Below are positions 12,359 through 25,164 of a stretch of DNA of 64,000 bases, one piece after another. The stretch is taken from contig NC_133932.1 of assembly GCF_031877795.1 (NCBI RefSeq), positions 24,616,180 through 24,680,179 of the forward strand, read 5' to 3'. A program made the translations under genes and the position numbers. The DNA comes from Strix aluco (taxonomy: Eukaryota; Chordata; Aves; Strigiformes; Strigidae). Position 1 is the stretch's first letter. Each line of letters begins with the position of its first letter. The notes beneath the pieces were generated by a model. It saw nothing but the letters and a program-made list of their open reading frames with translations, was not told where the DNA came from and made no database searches.

Positions 12359-12775
12359 TCCCCTGCTCTTGTCTGTCAGCAATCTCTCTGTTCCCCATGT
12401 CAACCTAAACTGCCAGAAAGGTCCTTTCAGTTTAGTGCTTCTCTTTGCAAGCATTCTTCTGACACAGATACTGAGGATTTTTTTTTTTTAAATATGTATT
12501 AAAATATAGATGTAAACATAGCATGAATCAATAGAATTGCCTGTCAATTGTAGCGATGTTCAGGCAATAATAATTTAATTAAAACATATAGTAGCAATAT
12601 TGGAGCACAGATACTCCCACTCACATAAATCTTTTACTGACAGTTTTTATGAAAAAGTTTATAGAAAATCTCCTCTTCTATTTATTGTGTTAGAGCTTTG
12701 CCACTGATTCCTGTTTAAATCAATGTCCCATGTTTCTTGGCCATTTAGTGAGTTTTCCAGTTTAAAATGACACCT

Positions 12776-12810
12776 CCCCCTACCCCCCCCCCCCCCCCCC
12801 AAAAAAAAAA
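12776..12810. repeat. C-run followed by A-run
   Basis: A C5 run and the dinucleotide ta are followed by about 18 C and then 10 A. The tract is polypyrimidine then polypurine, so it could form unusual structures, and it is prone to length errors in assembly. Confidence 0.8.
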
Positions 12811-13942
12811 TCAAAACATTGTTTGAAGAATTTGTCTAATAATGACATTAGTAGCAGTGTATGCCCCTATATAACTGAGATACTAGGGATTGTTCTGAAC
12901 AACTATATCTCAGGAAGATGAATTTGAGCTAGAGAAGGTGTAGGAAGAACTACTAAAATAATCAGGGAATAGAAAGCTTATTTTGACAGGCCTTAATGAA
13001 AGGGGGATGTGATTGGCATTTGTTGTCAGCCTTATGTTCTGAGAGAACACATAGAAAAAAATTAGCTACAGAGCACATTGACTTAACAACTTTAAGAAAT
13101 CCGGTTATTGGTAAATAGCCTATCTTCAAACAGTGCTCAAAATGTGTGCTCTTATAATGGGTGTTTCTAAGCTTTTACTCATACGTTACTACTTGAAAAA
13201 AACATAAGCAGACATAAAATGGGCCCTAGTTAATTTAGGATAGAAATTTAGGATGTTTTACAGTAGCAGATTCTAGAGCAGTTTTCAGACAAGAGTTTGA
13301 AATCCCCTTTCCAAAGATTTACATTTGTGATAGGCTATGCGTGATAGATTTGATTCCCCAGGATGAGCATTTTAATCTTGAGTTCGTGTGTTCCTAATTA
13401 ATCATGAGACAAGTAAAATCAAAACAAAAGGCGTTCACAGCATATTATACTTTCTCTTTTCCATTTGGACTGTCACAGACAGGAACCCCTGGAGTTGATG
13501 AGAGGCTTTCTGCTGAGGGCCTGCTAGCAAGAGTAAAGACAGAGCAAATTACTCTCAGACACTGCTGACAGTTCAGTGAATTAAGTATGCAAAGCAATTT
13601 GTGAAGATGTTCAGAAGTGCAAATTTCTGCCAGTAGGTCAAAAGAGTATGAATTATCACAGGATGAGAAAGGTAAGAGGAGATCACTCCCCGTCTTCATC
13701 CAGTTAGTCTTTTGATTTAATCAGACAATTTGTTTTATTTAAAGAAGTAGGAAGTTAGTAATGCACATGGTCTCATTAAATGCATAGCAGTGAAATGCAC
13801 TGTATAGATGACAGCATTCATTTACTGTGTCTAAAATATTGCAATTTCTTGAGCATTATACGAAAAGAAGAACATTGAAAGGTAACGTCTTATAATTCAG
13901 ATATTAGCATCGCTGGTCATTTTTCATAATAATTACTATATA

Positions 13943-15118
13943 GGATCATGGATTTACAGGATAATTCCGGTTGGAAGCAACCATTGGAGGTCTCTAGTCC
14001 AACCTCCTGCACAAGGGTCAGTTTGAGGGTCAGCTGTGAGATCAGACTAGGCTGCTCAGGGCTTGTTCAGTCAGGTCTTGAAAACTTCCAAGGATGGAGC
14101 TGGCACAGCCTCTCTGGGCAACCTGCTCCACTGCCTGACTGTCATCATAAGGAAAAAATTTCTCCTTATATTCACTCTGAACCTCTTTTTTTTTTTGACT
14201 TATGCTTGTCTCTCACCCTGCCACAGACCACTGTGAAGAGCGTGTCTCCATCTCCTCAGTGAGCTCCCTGTCGGTATGGGCAGGTAGCTGTTCGGTCCCC
14301 CTGTAACTGCCTCTTCCCTGGGCCGAACAAGCCCTGGTCCCTCGGCCTCCCAGGCAAGTGTTCCAGCCCTGATCATCCTGATTGATCCTCTGTTGAACTC
14401 GTCCCAGTTTATCAGTGTCTGTCTTCTACTGGGAGGCCCAAAACTGGATGCAGTACTCCAGATGAGTGCTGAGTAGAGGGAGATAATCCCTTTCCTTGAT
14501 CTACCACCTATGCATTCATACAGCCCAGGATGCTGGTGGCCACCTCTGCTGCCAGGGCAGGCTGCTGACTCAGGCTGAGCTTGCTGCCAGCCCAGAGCCC
14601 CAGGGCCTTCCCAGCAGAGCTGCTCCCCAGCCTGGCAGTCCCCAGCCTGTGTAGAGGCAGGGGGTTCTTCCTTCCTTCCCACAGCAGGACTTTGCATTTG
14701 TCCTTGTTAAATTTCATTAGGTTCCTGTTGACCCATTCCTCCAGCCAGTCTGGCTCCCTCCAGGTGCCAGCCCTGCTGTGGGGCGTGTGGGCTGGTTCGT
14801 CCAGTTTGGTTTTGCCTGCAAACATGATGAGCATGCCCTCCCTCACCTCCTCCAGGTCACTGATAAAGATCTTAAGCAGGCCAGGTCCCAAGACAGGCCT
14901 GGCGGTCCTTCTTCTTGTTACTGTCCTCCAGGTAGGCTCCAGCCCATTAACCTTCTGAGATGTTTTTACTTATCTGATATTTCACCCATCTAGACCATAA
15001 TGTCTCTGCTTGGATACAGGAATATTGTGAGAGACTGTGTTGAACCCAATACGTGGGAATATAAAAAGAATAAAGAATCTATCAAATTAGGATTTCCCAT
15101 CAAAACTGATCTCTCCTT
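13943..15118 (-). mobile_element. CR1 LINE, 3' half with decayed reverse transcriptase (minus strand)
   Basis: This is the longest minus-strand CR1. Its 3' end is at 13943 (ggttggaag and agtccaacctcctgc blocks) and it extends leftward in element terms to about 15118, where matches to the RT region fade. The minus-strand frame 14891-14508 carries the end of the ORF2 reverse transcriptase. The motif normally F-A-D-D-T-K-L appears as FAGKTKL at 14802-14822, so both catalytic aspartates are lost. A well-preserved LMKFNKDKCKVL block follows, and then matches continue in a different frame (for example the LYSAL block), showing frameshifts. A T-rich interruption lies near 14188-14200. The copy is dead. 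Confidence 0.9.
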
Positions 15119-17179
15119 TTAGCACTGTTTATAATTGCAACTCTTGTCCCAGCATCACAGCTTCATACATCAACACTAAATAAAAAAAGAAAAAAACAAC
15201 ATCTATCAGAAGATTCAGAGTTATTTTTATCAGATCCTTCTGGAAATACTACCAGACATTTATTTCAGTGCTTTATGTGTGTGATTCTTGTACATTACTT
15301 ATCCATAAACCATAACAAGTTGAACCGTCACCTACAAGCGTTAAAACATTGTAGAGAGCTTTTTAGAAGGAACTGTATTGATTTTTAGTGACACTTGTAT
15401 AAGAAAGGAGGCATTTTTCTGTGGTACAATTTACATTTTACTGGACAATATATTACTTATAGGGTTTCTGTCCAATATTTCCTAAAAGGCAGTGAAAAAT
15501 TACTACTAAAACTCACTGCTGCTTTCTTTATTGCAGAAAATCCTAAATTATTTTGCACTCCTAAATACAGGCAAAACCCTAATTTTATTTTTTCAAACTA
15601 TGAATATTATGAAAAAATCTCTTCCAAAGCTTCACTAGCTTTTTGACTAGATTCTCTGCTTCTTCCTAGACTCTTCCTTTTCTTCCCATGAGATGGTTCT
15701 TGTAAAGTAAAATGCAATTGCTTCATTCTGTTTTCTTTGGGTTTTTCACTCCCCCTAATTTCATAGTTAATTTCTGAATATCCAACAGGCAAAGAACAGT
15801 TGTAATATGGCTAAACTTGGAATGGGGTAACCAGCCCACTCAAACATTCATAACTTACCTACTCAAAACCCACTGAAAAACAATATTCTGTACTTATTTC
15901 TGCCTAATCTTTAGCAGAATATATTTCTCTGTCTCATTTCTGGATTAGTGCACAGTGTTAGAAGTAAGTATTGTCCAAGGGAAACCAAACTCCTTTTCAG
16001 TAGATTTCAACTTTTGGATAGCAAAGTATCATTTGCTTCATTTTGCTTAAAAACAAATGGATAATATTGCAGTCTTCACATCAATGGGAATGGTAAACTT
16101 TGACAGGAAGCACAAAAGAAAGGAAAAGGAAGGTGAAAGGATCATGAACTCACTGATCAAGTGATTACAATGTTAGTGTTCTGGATTTCTTGCAAAACCT
16201 CAAATGGCAAATTTAGCATAAAAGTCTGGTGGGGCAGGAAGATGCCTGTTTCTCTGTAAAAAACTACTGTGCAATGTTTAGGTACTATGTAGAGTTTAGA
16301 GACCATTTTTAATTAACAGCAAATATATCACAGGAGGCTGAAAATGGCTTGGGGCTTATTTTTTCCTCCAAAATTGTAGCTGTTTAATTATACCTTCCAG
16401 ACCTCCTTTCTTATGCAATGGATAAAATAGAAAGAAAGTTTATTTGGGAAAGATACCGTAGGAATTTGTGGGAATAGTGTGAATATTGTGGCACGATATG
16501 CACACAAATTGTTGTCAACATGATTTTCAGTTGTTGAGCATACAGTATCACCAATGTGATAACTGGATTTTTATGCAAAATTCATATGCATAAATGTAAA
16601 TACTCCTACATCTGGGTTTATTATGAATTACTTAATAAAATTATATCCATAACATAATCAAAACAATCAAAGTACAGAACAAGAAATTAAATAAAGCCTT
16701 TCTAAAAAAAAAAGCCCCAATAATTTAAAAACAGAGCTGATACAGGTATCACACTTAACATTTTCCCCACACACACATTTTGGGGGCTTTGCAAGAATGT
16801 ATTGAAGATTTGGAGGAAAAAAAAAAATTCTCCATAATCTCAATGTTTTGATTTCAGATAGTCCCTGATGGAAGTTCTTCAAAATTCAAGGTCTTGTAAG
16901 GGTATACAAGCCAGGCAAACAGCATAATCATCCCAAAGGAAAGGCTTTATATCGAAGTGAAGAACTTTCAGAGGAAATGTTTATTTAGGTGAAGGCGGTG
17001 TGCATCTTTTCTTGTAACACATTGCTAACAGCTGGGCAGTCATAATCTAGGCTTCACTTCAGCATATCAACATAGCGAGCCTTTTTTTAGCTTATTAAGA
17101 ATAGACAATATTGAGTTAAACGTTCACTGAAGTTTATAATAACAGTCAGGGATCTCATCATTGTATATAAATACCTAAA
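15119..17179. other. Intronic stretch without recognisable gene
   Basis: This is AT-rich sequence between two CR1 copies. The short open frames here (up to 83 codons) show no recognisable domains. Nothing else could be supported. Confidence 0.5.
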
Positions 17180-17491
17180 GAGAGAGTACAAAGAGAATGG
17201 AGCCAGGCTCTTTTCAGTGGTGCCCAGTGACAGGACCGAAGGCAATAGGCATAAACTCAAACACAGCTGGTTCCCTCTGAACATCAGGAAACACTTTTTC
17301 ACTGTGAGGATGACTTAGCACTGGCACAGGCTGCCCAGAGAGGTTGTGGAATCTCCATTCTTGGAGATATTCAAAAGTCACCTGGACATAGTCTTGAGCA
17401 ACCAGTTCTAGGTGGCCCTGCTTGAGCAGGGGGACTGGACAAGATGACCTCCAGAGGTCCCTACCAACCTCAACCAGTCTGTGATACTGTA
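17180..17491 (+). mobile_element. CR1 LINE 3' tail fragment (plus strand)
   Basis: A typical CR1 3' segment of about 310 bases. It runs from the cagtggtgcccagtgacagg block, through ggttccctctgaacatcagg and gcccagagaggttgtgg, to ctccagaggtccctacc and the terminal gtctgtgatactgt. The ending marks its subfamily as different from the copies that end in cccaaacca. It is followed by a short AAC-rich tail (aacaacaacaac near 17506). It is non-coding and 5'-truncated. Confidence 0.93.
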
Positions 17492-20296
17492 ATGTAAGAA
17501 CTTTAACAACAACAACAAAAAAGCTTTGTTGATCTTAACCTACCTGAAGGTAACTATTTTCTTGGCCAAAAATGTTCCTTGAAAAACTAGTACTTACATG
17601 ATGTGAGGAATAGCAAGATTATTTGGCTGCCCTTAAACTCCAGAATGCAGATGCTTTATCTTTCCAGAAAAAGAAAAACATCACTGAGATTGATGTTTGC
17701 TCTTTCTTCCCTGATCACAACCTAGAGTTTAGAGCCCTATTGTTATTGACAAGAATGTGCTTTTGCCATACAAATGTATTAGAATACACTTCTGTTGTTT
17801 AAGTGCCTTATAAACTGATTAATTCATATATAAATTCAATATAAGATAATTATAGCTTATTCACAGGTATACACATGAGTGTGTCAGGCTAGCTTCTCTC
17901 TGTGTTTTTGTGTTTGCCGACATGCTGAATATCCAAACCAAGACAGCTACAAATATTATCAAGAAAGTAGGGGCTCAGAGGAGAACAGAATAGAGACGAT
18001 AACTGATTTTTTTTTTAAACCCATGTGACTGTAAATATAATACCCAAAAAGAATATACTCTTCCTTAATAGGTGTATAAAAGTTCTCTCAAGAGTGGATG
18101 CAGCTAGTTTTAAAATCTGAATAATTAATTCTTTTGTAATACCCAGATGGCATCTTTATGAGTTTTCTACTTATTTGGTTGGAAAATGTCCTTGTATAAA
18201 GGTGAAGGTCTTTTTGTAGTTGCAGATGCTCTTAAAATCTGCTGTCCAGAAGCTGAACCGAGATAAAGAAAAAGCGTCATGACACATTTATTTTGGCAGC
18301 CTGATCAAAGTGGGATGACTGTATTTAGTCAGACAAGTGTATCAAAGTGATGCAGTTTGAAATGGCTGAGTTAGCATTCCTAAAACTGTGTCCCTGTGAT
18401 AGGCTCTGTAGTGGTGCTGGCAGGGTAGCACAGTGTTAGAAAGTGTTGTACATCCATCGGGACACAGCTTGAACTGAATATAGTGAGAAATTATGATTCA
18501 CTGCAATCTTTTGCTGCCTATACTAATTTCCCTCTAGCTACAACACATCTGTTCATGGTAAGACTGATCCAATGCCCATCCAACTACAGTCCACTGACTT
18601 GAGCAATGAATCCAATAAATACTATTCATTGGAAGATTTCAAAAAATGGCTAAAAACTGACTTAAGGGCATGAGTCCAACTAGAACAACATCTTAAGTCC
18701 TCTAGTAGCTTTTGAAATGTAGTTTCCTTCTTTTTTCTACCAAGATAGTGGAGAGTCCAGTCCTGTGAAGTATGGACCATTTCTTAATTATATTCAGTGA
18801 TAAGTTAGAGCACTCAAATAATAGAAAAAGTAGATTTTTAAATGTCATTTATCAGTATGGTTAAAGATAAGTTTGAAGTCTTTCTCTTGCAAGAAATTTT
18901 TTAAAGAAATAGATAAAAGCCTCTTCTGAATTTACTTTTCAGAATCTCAGAATCAGCAGGTTTTGTTTATCCTTTTACGAGATGAGATCATAGGAATAAA
19001 AATTTATTCTGGATTCTTCTGAAACCGCCTGATTCCAACATATGCACACAGAGTACATAGGTCTGGGACTTGGATGATAATGAGCCTCTCTTGTGAAATA
19101 ACCTGTAGTTTGGAATAAAGTGGATATTCCATATAAATGGAATATTTTTACATAAGTGTTACATTGAAGTCAGTGGGTGAAGCACTGCAAGTACCCACTG
19201 GCTGCTTGTCTCTTCTACTGTAATGGAGCAACAGTGGAGAGTTACGAGATCCTAAGTGATTAGCCTGCCTTTTCCCTGCAGAAGGGCTCCTTATAAATGA
19301 TTTAGTCAGTATTTCCTGCTGAGTCAGTGAGCTTGGATTCTTAGTGCCACTACAAGCAGTCAAGGAAGAAAGTGGAGAGAAGGAGAATGGGAGTCTGGGG
19401 ATGAAAATGAGAAGGACTGGAAGAGTTTGAATGTTTCCTGTACTTTTCTGTATTCGAGTAAAAGTCCAATTAGAGAGTTGGTTATAAACTACTGAGAGTC
19501 ATGACATGACACATATTTTATGCAGTCTTCTGATTTACAGGTATTGGTATGTGTTTCTTTAAAAATAACACTGCAGATTTCTTGGTTAAAGAATTTCTTA
19601 ACCAATAGGCTAGATGATTGCCTGTCCTCAAATTTCATCCTGAGGCATAAAGGGCCATAATCAGTTTTCATATTCTCGTGTGCCCCTTTACTGTGTGTAC
19701 TGCTCTGGTTATAGAACAGCTCTTCTTTACATGTCTTTACGTACATAGAGCAGAAGAGGTGGGAAGGAGTGATGCACTGGGTTGTTTCCTTCTCAAGCAC
19801 CCACGAGCACACATGCATTGCCACAGTAGAGGCTCTAAGCTGAGAGATTCTGTATTTTTCGGTAGAGCCCCAGAAATGCTGCAGATAAGTGCCTAAGTCC
19901 TGGGCCTGTGCTTTTGCTCTCAATCAAGGGTCTTTGCCCAATGTAAGGTAATGGGGGAGGGCTGGCACACCACAACTACCCTCTTTCTTTTCCTGCTGTT
20001 GGGCTGTCCAGTGCCCACTTCTGCTAGCCTTCCCCCAGCGTCCCTGCCAGCCGTCGTTCCTCTCTTTTCGCTTCTGCGCTTTTCCTGTCTATACTTATCA
20101 AACCCAGATTCAGAAGCAGCTCTGTTGGTAGCAGAGAGGAGAAGAGGACATGCAGAAAATATACTGCAGCAGATAAAGGGTAGCTGGTCTCAGCTGAAGT
20201 GAGAGCTCCCAGACACTAGCTGCCACTGAGTGACTACCTGTTTCCTGGGCTCTTAGATCATTATTAAGAACACACTGCCCTATAACAAACACATTA
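17492..20296. other. Intronic stretch without recognisable gene
   Basis: This is AT-rich intron. The minus-strand open frame at 19489-19923 (144 codons) has no recognisable domain, signal peptide or splice context and is taken as chance. No RNA gene or repeat was recognised. Confidence 0.5.
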
Positions 20297-20459
20297 CCCA
20301 GAGAAGCTGTGGCTGCCCCCTCCCTGGCAGTGTTCAGGCCAGGTTGGACGGGGCTTTGAGCAACCTGGTCTAGTGGAAGGTGTCCCTGTCCATGGCAGGG
20401 GGTTGGAACTAAATGATCTTTAAGGTCCCTTCCAACCCAAACCAGTCTGTGATTCTATA
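20297..20459 (+). mobile_element. CR1 LINE 3' tail fragment (plus strand)
   Basis: This carries the CR1 blocks cccagagaagctgtggctg, ggttggacggggctttgag, caacctggtctagtggaagg and ccaacccaaaccagtctg, ending gattctat. About 163 bases remain, heavily 5'-truncated. It is the same or a closely related subfamily to the minus-strand copy at 10229-10330, so the two form an inverted pair about 10 kb apart. Confidence 0.94.
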
Positions 20460-23400
20460 AATCGGACTGATGGACAAACCACAGCTTGACCTGCATGATT
20501 TGTAATGTTCAGTGCATACTGCTCAAAACAAAGCCTAAAGGAACTTTCTTTTTAATTAGTCAGAGATGACTGCTTCTTTACAGTATACAAGAAATGTATC
20601 AAAACTCAAATATTTTAATAATATGCGAGCATCTTCTATTCCCGACAGAGTTAAATAACAACTACATTTGAAAAAGTACTGACAATTACAGCTTCTTGTG
20701 TCCTTCCTTTGCACCGTTATTAGTAACATCCCACTATGCTCTTGTTCTTGTCTTCACAATTTCTTTTATTGATAAAATTCAATATTATTTAAGCAAACCT
20801 GCAAGAGAGTTAAGTAGGAAAGTAGTCTTATAAGGTATATTAAAGGCTCCCAGGGTTCCACTGATGATTGTTGATTCCATGTGAAGAGACACCAAGCGTG
20901 TGAGTTTCCATATGAATGGCTTCTCGCCTTTTCAAGCTCGGAATAGCTTAAGGCTCACTAATTATAGTGGTTCTGGGACTACCTTAACAACAGTATGCAT
21001 CAGAACATATTTTAGATGGTCAGCACAGAAGAATTAGGTCAGAGACCTCTGGGGATTTAATGAAAAGGTTAGCAAACCTAGCAGCACACCTTGAGCACCA
21101 ACCACTGACGCTAATGAGGCCTCATTTAAATAGTTTTTCAGAGAAGTAGAAACAATTAGATTCTTTTGGGAAATGAAATCTTACTCTGATGTTTTTATCA
21201 TACATCTAGTAGTAGACCCTTTCCTCTATTTTATCTTCTTTGCCAATTTTTTTCTTTATTCTGGCAAGGATATTAGATTAATTGATTTACCTAAATTATG
21301 ATGCCATTAGCACAGCAAGCACTAGTTTCCTGGGACATTAATGAAAAAAATTTCTCCACAGCTGATACTTTTTCATTAAAAAGGAGTCTATTAATCTATC
21401 ATATTAATATTAGCTCCTAAATAAAAACAAAACCATAGCTTATTTTCTTTTCCAAAACAATTAATTCCTTGATTAGCATTCAGATAATAATCTGAGTAAA
21501 GACTTAGTAAAGTATATTATCTATGATCTTAAGATGATAACATTTTATGCATTTCATTATCAAGGTTGTTATGTGAAAGAACTAAATATTATTTATAAAA
21601 ATATAAAAATGTACATGGAACAACATTAAATGTATTAAATTAATATCATTTAGTAAATAAAATATTAATATATTAAGTATTTATTGGTCTTCATTTTTAA
21701 ATACCATAAATGGATCTACCACATAAATGTTCTTCAAAATAGTCCCACTGAAGCTGATCATTCAGTGCTTTAGCACTGAAACGTCTTTCAGCAAAGCCTA
21801 AGGATGAAAAAAAAATATGCCAGCGTGCCTTCAATACTTATATAATCTGTGAATGATTTCCTATATGTGTTCTTTCTAATTTAAAGTACCTCCATTCAAC
21901 ACAAGTCAAAAAAATGCCAGAGAATAAAAGCAGTAAGTAGTAGCTTCCTGCACAGACTTTGTGTCATTCTGAAATTGTTTTTATTTGCAATGTGTCCTTT
22001 CACGTACAGGCAAGAATCAGAAGGGATTTGACACAATTAAATTTCCGTTAAAGAATGATCATCTAATGAAAGCCTGGGAATATAATACTAAAATAGTAGA
22101 AATTAACTGTACTACCACACTCTAACTACATTTCACAGCTTTATGTTCCCCAAAGGTACCTGGTATGTGTGTTGTATTCAGTCAGTTTCTGATTTATAGA
22201 TAGAAATTCCTCTTGAGTACCAAATCAAGTATAATACTTTTTTGTTCCACATTGTATGGCACTCAGTGTGATATGGTGGAAAATTCTAATTCAATAAAGA
22301 GATTTTACTGTAACACCTGACACATATCAAAAAGCTCTTTCAAAAAACCCATTCAGGATATTCTGAATTTTATGTGGTGGCTCTATATCATTCATTTTCT
22401 TAAATGATCTCCCTAGAGATTTTCATTACATTCAAGTGGGTGGAGTATTGAAGGGATTGTATTATTAGCTACCACTTAAGAATACAAGGATTTCTCAAGA
22501 AAACTCTTGGGGCTTTCTTTTCTTTTTCAAGCAGTTGAAAAAATAGAATGCTGAATATGGGGATACAATTTTTTATATCTTTGGCAAATCATTATGATTC
22601 GTATGAAATGTCAGTAGATGAAGTATTATTTTGGCAAAAATTAATTACACAGGATCCAAATCTCATTAAAGACCCCCTTTGGCCTGGGTAAGTTTAGCTG
22701 GATCCGGCCTGTTGATTTTTGCCAAGTGCTGTCTTAAATTATTCCATGCTAAAATGTTGTATGCATGTTACTAAATGCCGTGGTCCCATTTATATTAATT
22801 ATTCTAACCTATAGAGTTACAAATTAATTCACAATTGTTTATGAAGATGCGGTTCAGTTCACAGTGGCCAGCAATTCAGGGGATATTGCTTTTGATTACC
22901 AGTCCTTTACTCAGTACTGCTCAAAGCAAGGACTAAGCCTTATAAAGTTTTATATGGATCCATGCCTAGAATTCCATCTAGCTGTGGATCTGACCTCTGC
23001 CTAACTCCACCCTTCGTCTTCAAATATATTCTATAGTGAAACTAGTGGAAATAGGTCTGGTTGGATTTAAATCAGTAGGAATTCTACTGAGATAGATGTG
23101 CAAATATGAGACTAACTAGTTGTCTGATTCAAGCACTGAACATCTCATTTACTCTGCAGCTACCAGGACTCTATACCTCTAACAACCTTTAAGAGTACAG
23201 AGGAATGAATGCCCAACCATCTGTTTAACTGGTATAGTAGTAAACTAACATTTTTGTCTTAGATTAAATAAGGTATCTCCCTCCTAAAATACAGGGGGGT
23301 TTTAGGAAAAATAATAAAAATATGGAAGGCAAATTATAAATACGTAGATAAATAACCTCTATATAAGATGAATAAGGATTTTTAGTAGTTAATTTTCACA

Positions 23401-25132
23401 CATCCTCTTTATTACAAGACAGGTACACACATTATTGGTCCAAAACACTAAACAAATGAAGTTGTGGATTAAAACATGTTGAATTTCACAGACGACTGCA
23501 TTACATTTTCATTGATGAAATGTAAACATAAAGAGAAATCAATGATGAAACAACTATTGTTTCTTCATATGTCAGAAGGAATGGATTTACATTTTGTTTC
23601 GGTGTTGAAACCATTACAGTGGATGGAGAATGCCTGGCTATTTATATTAAAAATATGAGACATGGTTTTCATAGATAATCACATGAAATTGTAAGATAAA
23701 TATATGAAGTTTCCTAAATAACCTTTGTTTGGAACTAAGACACTAGAACATTTCATATTACTACCATACATCAGAATGAATCAATACAAACCAAGAATAA
23801 GTTTCTCGAGTGAAACAAACATCAGAAAACATCTTCTGTCCTTACTGACTTCAACAAGCTATCAGCAATCTGATGATGTTATAAGTTTTATGCAATGTCA
23901 TGTTCCACAGCAAGGTATGCCATGAGGAGCTTTTCATTCTGTCTCTAGAATACTGTCTCTTTGGTTCTAGTTAAAAAAGACTGAGCTCCGCAAGAAATGA
24001 ACTACAAGGGTTCATAAGAAGGTTGTGTTTCACAATTTAATTTGATCACAGTTGTTTCCATTTTTTTTTAAATTTATGACCTATGTAATTCCAACTGAAT
24101 AGGAAAGAGCTTCTCATATTCATACTCCTTAAGGAAAACCCTATTTTAAATGATGGTTGCAAATGTTGCATATTGGAGTAAATATAATCAAAATGAAAGG
24201 ATAATATTTATTAAAGGTACATTACATTTTGATAAATGACAGACAGTTATTTTAGAAAGCACAGTTAAGTAATGAAAACAGAATAAATGCTCAGAAGCAT
24301 GATATACTGGAAATCATGAGGCCTCCCTAACATTGTTATGCACTTCAGCCTTTACTAGTAAATCTCTGTTGAAAAGCGAAGGAAGAGGGTCAGGGGGTGC
24401 TTCTGTACAGACCATAAACCATAATAATCAGACATTTTGGAGTCAATAAAATGTTAACATGACACATTAAGCAGTAAAGAAAAAGAAGTGAATGCAGTAC
24501 TTTCTTCAAAGGTAGGATAATACATAAAAATAATATGAATATTTTAGATTTATGGGCAAAAGCAGTCTTTATTTGTCTGCACTCCTATCTGAACAAAGCA
24601 TCTGTGATCAAAGCCCTACTTTTATCATTTAAATGTCAACTAAATTGGACAGAGGAGAAAGATTCTATTTTTTCACCAAAAGGCAGGTGCTATTCTGTTT
24701 GGACTGCTTGAGAAATTAACAGATAAGTAGCTTCGGACTGCCTACAATCATGGGCTGACTCCTGGCCAGCCAACATCTCCAAAATAGTTAACAGAAGACA
24801 CAGGAGAGAGCTGAGATACCACGGTGTGCAAGGAAGACTGTAGGAGAACTGATGATAGTGCGTTACACTGTGGACAATGTAGAGATCACGAGAAAAGTGA
24901 GCACCAAATTGTGGCAATGTGAATTCTGGGAGAGGAGGCAAGAAACAAATCCTTAGGAAATCCAGCTTCATTGATCTGGCTGTTCAGGAGACCATTTGTT
25001 CTCATGCCATGTGCTGTACTAGTCATGTATTACACTAATCACTGATGACACTGCACAATTACTGCATAATTTGAAAGAAAGCTAAAATTGTCATCTTGCT
25101 AAGGAAAATAGCTTACCCATTCTCAATTTTAT

Positions 25133-25136
<4 letters not shown>

Positions 25137-25164
<28 letters not shown>
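25137..25164. repeat. Poly-T tract (T28)
   Basis: This is the longest homopolymer in the window. Read from the minus strand it could be the poly-A tail of a retrocopy. However, no AATAAA-like signal is seen just to its right on the plus strand (as tttatt), and the flanking sequence matches no transcript I know. Confidence 0.85.

Larger units (their letters stand above)
10331..13942. other. Intronic stretch without recognisable gene
   Basis: This is AT-rich intron containing two homopolymer-type tracts (an A21 near 12338, and a C-run joined to an A-run near 12776). The open frames around 12191-12502 owe part of their length to the A21 tract. I see no domain in them and treat them as spurious. 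Confidence 0.5.

Noticed and set aside
14508..14891. Open frame as a functional host gene
   Set aside because: Clearly the end of a CR1 reverse transcriptase with the catalytic pair lost and a frameshift downstream.
19489..19923. 144-codon minus-strand open frame
   Set aside because: No domain, no splice context, and no similarity I recognise; it lies in the ROBO1 intron and is most simply chance.
25137..25164. T28 tract as the poly-A tail of a minus-strand processed pseudogene
   Set aside because: No polyadenylation signal next to it and no recognisable gene sequence to its right.
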